Shown here in pieces: positions 61,000-64,000 of a stretch of 64,000 bases of DNA. Every line of letters starts with the position of its first letter. Positions within the stretch are counted from its first letter, which is position 1. The notes beneath the pieces were generated by a model. It searched no databases. It had not been told where the DNA came from and saw only the letters and a program-made list of their open reading frames with translations. The stretch is from an uncultured Eubacteriales bacterium (GTDB lineage: Bacteria > Bacillota > Clostridia > Lachnospirales > Lachnospiraceae), in assembly GCA_900315015.1 (NCBI GenBank), contig OMXJ01000008.1:1-64000 (forward strand), read 5' to 3'. A program made the translations under genes and the position numbers.

Positions 61000-61125
61000 A
61001 TCAATCATATCAGCAGCTGCTTTGGTAGCTCTGTTTGCTGCGTCAATCGTGCCAGCAACACTTTGGTACCTCTGTTTGCTGCATTAATCGTGCAAGCGAC
61101 CGTTTTCAGCTTTGTTTACTGCGTT
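61000..61125 (-). repeat. 41-bp imperfect tandem repeat after the HI0933-family gene
   Basis: Units beginning CTCTGTTTGCTGCRTYAATCGTG at 61029 and 61070, with a third diverged unit (CTTTGTTTACTGCG...) that contains the stop codon of the flavoprotein gene. In the outer units the position of that TAA stop reads CAA on the mRNA strand. The rest of the 60844-61115 gap is AT-rich with no other feature seen. Confidence 0.75.
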
Positions 61126-62372
61126 TTCCCAATGCTAGTAGCTGCTGTAAAAGCGGTAGACCATGCTATCTGAAGGTTAAAGCCTCCAGTTACTGCATCC
61201 ACATCCATTACCTCGCCCGCAAAATATACATTTTTAACTTTTTTTGATTCCATTGTGGAAGGATTTATCTCCTTTATCGATACTCCTCCCCTTGTAATGA
61301 TTGCTTCATTTAGGGTTCCATAGCCTGTAATTTCAAAGTCAAGGTCCTTAAGGACTGAAACTATTTTTTCTCTCTCCTGCTTTGAGATGCTATTTACCTT
61401 CTTTGCGGCATCTATGCCTGTCCTTTTTATGACTACATTTATCAGTCTCTGCGGAAGAAGTCCTCCCATGGCATTTTCAAGATTTTTATTCTTTTCTTCT
61501 TCAAAGTCCCTTAAGACTCTTTCGTCAAGCTTTTTCTCATCAAGTGCCGGCTTTAAATCTATATGTAGCTTTAAACCGCCCTCTGATACTTTTCTTCCTA
61601 TGACGCTTGTAAGAGTCAGGATAAGAGGTCCACTGACTCCATTCCTTGTAAAAAGCATTTCTCCCTGTTTGGAATAGAGCTCCTTACCACCTTTTTTCTC
61701 ATCAGTCACAGCAACATTTACATTTTTAAGTGAGAGCCCTTCTAATTCCTTTGGCTCTCCTCCCATAAGAATTACCGGCACCAACGATGGGAATACTGGT
61801 ATAATTTTATGTCCAAGGCTTTTTGCAAATTTATGGCCATCTCCCGTACTTCCTGTCACAGGATAGGAAACTCCGCCAGTTGCTATTATTACTGCATCAG
61901 CCTCTATATTTCCTTTTTTTGTCTTTACAGAGGAGAAAACTTCTTTTCCCTCTTCATCTATTTTTGTCGTAATTGACTGAACTAACGTATTAAAAAAGAG
62001 TCTTACTCCAAGCCTTTTCATTTCCTCTTCTAGTACCTTTATTACATCAGAAGAATGGTCAGACTCTGGAAATACTCTATTACCACGTTCTATTTTCGTC
62101 TTTAGACCTAAGTTGTTGAAAAATTCAATTGTATTTTTATTATCAAATTTTCTCAGGGCACTATACATGAACTTAGGATTTTCGATTATACTATCAAAAA
62201 GCTCTTCATTATCGCAGGCATTTGTAAGATTACATCTGCCCTTTCCCGTAATGAACAGCTTTTTTCCTGCTTTTTCATTTTTTTCAAGACATACTACGCT
62301 ATGCCCTGAACGTGCCGCCCATATTGCTGCAAACATTCCTGCAGCACCGGCTCCTATTACAATTACTTTCAT
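61116..62372 (-). CDS. HI0933-family (BaiN/YhiN-like) flavoprotein, probable NAD(P)/FAD-dependent oxidoreductase
   Basis: Member of the HI0933 family; BaiN has been reported to act on bile-acid intermediates, but most members have no known substrate. The FAD fold is VIVIGAGAAGMFAAIWAARSG at residues 3-23, followed by the family block NEKAGKKLFITGKGRCNLTNAC near residue 32, then ATGGVSYPVTGSTGDGHKFAKSLGH near residue 165, and YFAGEVMDVDAVTGGFNLQIAWSTA near residue 385. The 418-residue length is standard. It is upstream of cmk, a conserved position in Clostridia. A tandem repeat spans its stop. Confidence 0.93.
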   Translation of the reverse strand: MKVIVIGAGAAGMFAAIWAARSGHSVVCLEKNEKAGKKLFITGKGRCNLTNACDNEELFDSIIENPKFMYSALRKFDNKNTIEFFNNLGLKTKIERGNRVFPESDHSSDVIKVLEEEMKRLGVRLFFNTLVQSITTKIDEEGKEVFSSVKTKKGNIEADAVIIATGGVSYPVTGSTGDGHKFAKSLGHKIIPVFPSLVPVILMGGEPKELEGLSLKNVNVAVTDEKKGGKELYSKQGEMLFTRNGVSGPLILTLTSVIGRKVSEGGLKLHIDLKPALDEKKLDERVLRDFEEEKNKNLENAMGGLLPQRLINVVIKRTGIDAAKKVNSISKQEREKIVSVLKDLDFEITGYGTLNEAIITRGGVSIKEINPSTMESKKVKNVYFAGEVMDVDAVTGGFNLQIAWSTAFTAATSIGKTQ

Positions 62373-62458
62373 TATTATCCTTTTATTTACACTTACATGG
62401 AAAATCTCAGGCTATTTCCCCTAGTTACTTTAATATCCAAAAAGTTCCAAGCTACAAT

Positions 62459-63028
62459 TTATTTCATACTATTTTCAAGATAAACAAAATCCTTATCATA
62501 GCTTAAATTATTAGATACATAAGCCTCTCCCTCGATACGGAAGATGACCTTTTTGCAGTAATCTAGATTTTCAATAAGCGACTGAGCAAAGCAGTCGAGC
62601 ACGTATTGCTCAATTTTTTTACTAAGTCCGCTTGCAGGAGCTGAGTCTTTTGTAAAGCTTACTATGACGGTATTCTCATTTTCAGTAACAGAATCTATTA
62701 CAACATCAGAAATATCGCCCGAGATAATATCTGCCTCAAACGTGCATATATATTCTGCGTTTAATACCTCTCCCTTTTCCATGTAGGCTGTACCCGGCTC
62801 CTTTTCACCAGTACTCGGATCTACGGTATAATATACTATGGCCTTATTTTCCTTATCAATTACAGTACTGCTTCCCTGCTCTACTGTTATATAAGGTGTA
62901 ACAGTTGTTGAAGCAGGCAGGCTCGATGAAGGCTGCTTTTTATTTCCTTCACATCCCCCCAAAAACGTGACACACATGCCTAATAATGCCGCAAAAAATA
63001 CGGTTCGTCTGTTTCTTATCCTACGCAT
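62459..63028 (-). CDS. Lipoprotein, possibly with a GerMN-like domain
   Basis: A 189-residue protein with a signal peptide: basic MRRIRNRR, a hydrophobic core (TVFFAALLGMCVTFLG) and the lipobox LGGC with the Cys at residue 26, so it should be lipidated by Lgt. A Ser/Thr-rich linker follows. The C-terminal part (VVIDSVTENENTVIVSFTKD, then EQYVLDCFAQSLIENL and KKVIFRIEGEAY) resembles the strand-helix-strand pattern of GerMN domains of spore-germination and YgiM/LpqB-like lipoproteins; that match is tentative. It lies between pgsA and the HI0933-family gene. Confidence 0.8.
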   Translation of the reverse strand: MRRIRNRRTVFFAALLGMCVTFLGGCEGNKKQPSSSLPASTTVTPYITVEQGSSTVIDKENKAIVYYTVDPSTGEKEPGTAYMEKGEVLNAEYICTFEADIISGDISDVVIDSVTENENTVIVSFTKDSAPASGLSKKIEQYVLDCFAQSLIENLDYCKKVIFRIEGEAYVSNNLSYDKDFVYLENSMK

Positions 63029-63162
63029 ATTATGCCTCCTTCTTAGGTATATTCCGACATGCTATATTTAGCATATCTTCACAAGTAATAAAAATCTTCC
63101 TATATATTTTCCGTCTCCATCCATTATTATATATTATTTCAAATATTTTCCGCTAAAGTATT

Positions 63163-63717
63163 TTACTTCGTTGCTTCTGCTATTATATGCTTATTCTTTA
63201 CGAAGTAATCAATAAGAGATACTATTGTAAGTACAAGAGCTGCATACATAAGTATCTGCTCAATAACATTTATTGCTGCCACGTCAAGGTCTACGATAAA
63301 GAAGCCACAGAATACCATCTGAACCACTGTCTTTACCTTTCCCCACATGCTTGCTGCTATAACTACCTTCTTTTCAGCTGCTACAAGTCTGAAGCCGCTT
63401 ATTGCAAATTCTCTTGCTACAATTATGATTATTATATATGCTGGAACTGTATTTCTCTCTACAAAACAGATCATCGCAGAAATTACCAAAAGTTTATCAG
63501 CAAGAGGATCCATGAACTTTCCGAAATCCGTTACAAGGTTCCTAGATCTTGCAATATACCCATCAAGAGTATCTGTAAGTGCTGCTGCGATAAAAATCAC
63601 AAGCGAAATAATTCTTGATGTCATGACCGGCATTACCGATTCTGGCATAAGCATAAAAATCAAAAATACTGGTATTGCACACACTCTAGCGAGTGTCAAC
63701 TTATTTGGTAAATTCAT
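63163..63717 (-). CDS. pgsA: CDP-diacylglycerol--glycerol-3-phosphate 3-phosphatidyltransferase
   Basis: PgsA forms phosphatidylglycerophosphate from CDP-diacylglycerol in the membrane. The 184-residue protein starts NLPNKLTLARVCAIPVFL and carries the CDP-alcohol motif near residues 55-80: D-T-L-DG-YI-AR, then FGKFMDPLADK, with all Asp residues in place. It has five or six membrane helices (for example IIIIIVAREFAISGFRLVA). The start is ATG 63717 behind AAAGGAG; the ATG at 63735 overlaps the rimO stop region. The rimO-pgsA order is common in Firmicutes. YqeG and Lgt in this window act on the same lipid branch. Confidence 0.95.
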   Translation of the reverse strand: MNLPNKLTLARVCAIPVFLIFMLMPESVMPVMTSRIISLVIFIAAALTDTLDGYIARSRNLVTDFGKFMDPLADKLLVISAMICFVERNTVPAYIIIIIVAREFAISGFRLVAAEKKVVIAASMWGKVKTVVQMVFCGFFIVDLDVAAINVIEQILMYAALVLTIVSLIDYFVKNKHIIAEATK

Positions 63718-63727
63718 GTTACTCCTT

Positions 63728-64000
63728 TCACACAAGCTTTGCTAAAAGATCATAACCATTAGCTCCGGTGATTTCCACAAGTGGCATCATCCCCGATTCA
63801 AGCTCGGCTTTAGTTTTTATAAATACACTTCCGTCTATTCCTGGTGCATCACGGTAGGTTCTTGCAACATAAACAGACATCTCTGGATCATTATAATCTA
63901 TTTCGTCTGCAAGTCTTCCTTCTATGATCACTCTTTCCTTTTTCCCTACAAGCTTTTTATTATTGTCAAATACAATCCTCTGCTGAAGCTTCATGACTTC
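63728..64000 (-). CDS. rimO: Ribosomal protein S12 methylthiotransferase, C-terminal end (gene continues past window)
   Basis: RimO adds a methylthio group to Asp of ribosomal protein S12 by radical SAM chemistry. The 90 codons seen (in frame to base 64000) cover only the C-terminal TRAM domain: QQRIVFDNNKKLVGKKERVIIEG, then YVARTYRDAPGIDGSVFIKT, the family hallmark, and GANGYDLLAKL at the end. The radical SAM core lies outside the window. The related MiaB lacks the RTYRDAPxIDG signature. It is followed by pgsA after 10 bases. Confidence 0.9.
   Translation of the reverse strand, partial: EVMKLQQRIVFDNNKKLVGKKERVIIEGRLADEIDYNDPEMSVYVARTYRDAPGIDGSVFIKTKAELESGMMPLVEITGANGYDLLAKLV

Overview
The window is about 64 kb of AT-rich chromosomal DNA from a low-GC, Gram-positive anaerobe, most likely a member of the Lachnospiraceae (Clostridia). 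The evidence is the fused IspH/ribosomal protein S1 gene, the NfnAB transhydrogenase, the PASTA-kinase/rlmN/rsmB/fmt/def/priA gene order, the nusB-xseAB-ispA-dxs-tlyA-nadK-argR-recN gene order, a DUF5688-type protein, and a MurE with the DNPR motif that indicates meso-diaminopimelate peptidoglycan. Genus cannot be fixed from sequence alone. No tRNA, rRNA, CRISPR array or intact transposase was seen.

Layout. 1-1331 (+): the end of an unknown gene and an alpha/beta hydrolase gene broken by an exact 31-bp tandem duplication. 1485-3710 (-): lgt and ychF. 3783-5198 (+): a promoter, a structured non-coding repeat and a 3-hydroxyacyl-CoA dehydrogenase. 5205-7626 (-): larE, larB and two small membrane proteins. 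7800-23717 (-): thiN, rpe, rsgA, pknB, prpC, rlmN, rsmB, fmt, def, priA, murE, glgA, covering translation initiation, tRNA/rRNA modification, cell-wall sensing and synthesis, and glycogen. 23747-34579 (-): recN, yebC, argR, nadK, tlyA, dxs, ispA, xseB, xseA, nusB and an Asp23 protein. 34914-35699 (+): aroE. 35937-43464 (-): efp, an ABC exporter with its two-component system, aroQ, aroK and yqeG. 43527-45348 (+): promoter, second copy of the structured repeat, DUF5688 gene. 45421-49090 (-): nfnB, nfnA, ilvA. 49469-58078 (-): ftsY, smc, rnc, acpP, plsX, cheR. 58152-64000 (-): ispH-rpsA fusion, cmk, an HI0933-family flavoprotein, a lipoprotein, pgsA and the 3' end of rimO.

How they work together. 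Most genes are core housekeeping genes in long minus-strand operons, with several overlapping or directly abutting gene pairs. Isoprenoid supply is split between dxs/ispA and ispH. The shikimate pathway is split between aroE and aroQ-aroK. Phospholipid supply is represented by plsX, acpP and pgsA. Def and Fmt process the initiator methionine. PknB/PrpC form a reversible phosphorylation switch.

Two signals stand out. (1) A non-coding element of about 250-320 nt occurs twice (3896-4146 and 43599-43921). Each copy lies on the + strand, 32-43 nt downstream of a TTGATT-N17-(TACAAT/TAAGAT) promoter and upstream of a + strand gene. It keeps a UUCG-capped hairpin, shows a covarying stem, and ends in a long hairpin. 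It looks like a transcribed structured RNA, possibly an ORF-less HEARO/omega-RNA-type element of the IS200/IS605-IscB world, but I could not test that. (2) The genome carries many private short tandem repeats. They lie directly downstream of, or across, stop codons (rsgA, def, glgA, aroK, DUF5688, ftsY, HI0933 family) and inside coding regions (lgt, rsmB, tlyA, ftsY, pknB). Each locus has its own unit (6, 13, 26, 29, 33, 35, 36 or 41 bp), which suggests active local tandem duplication. The 31-bp duplication that breaks the hydrolase fits the same pattern.
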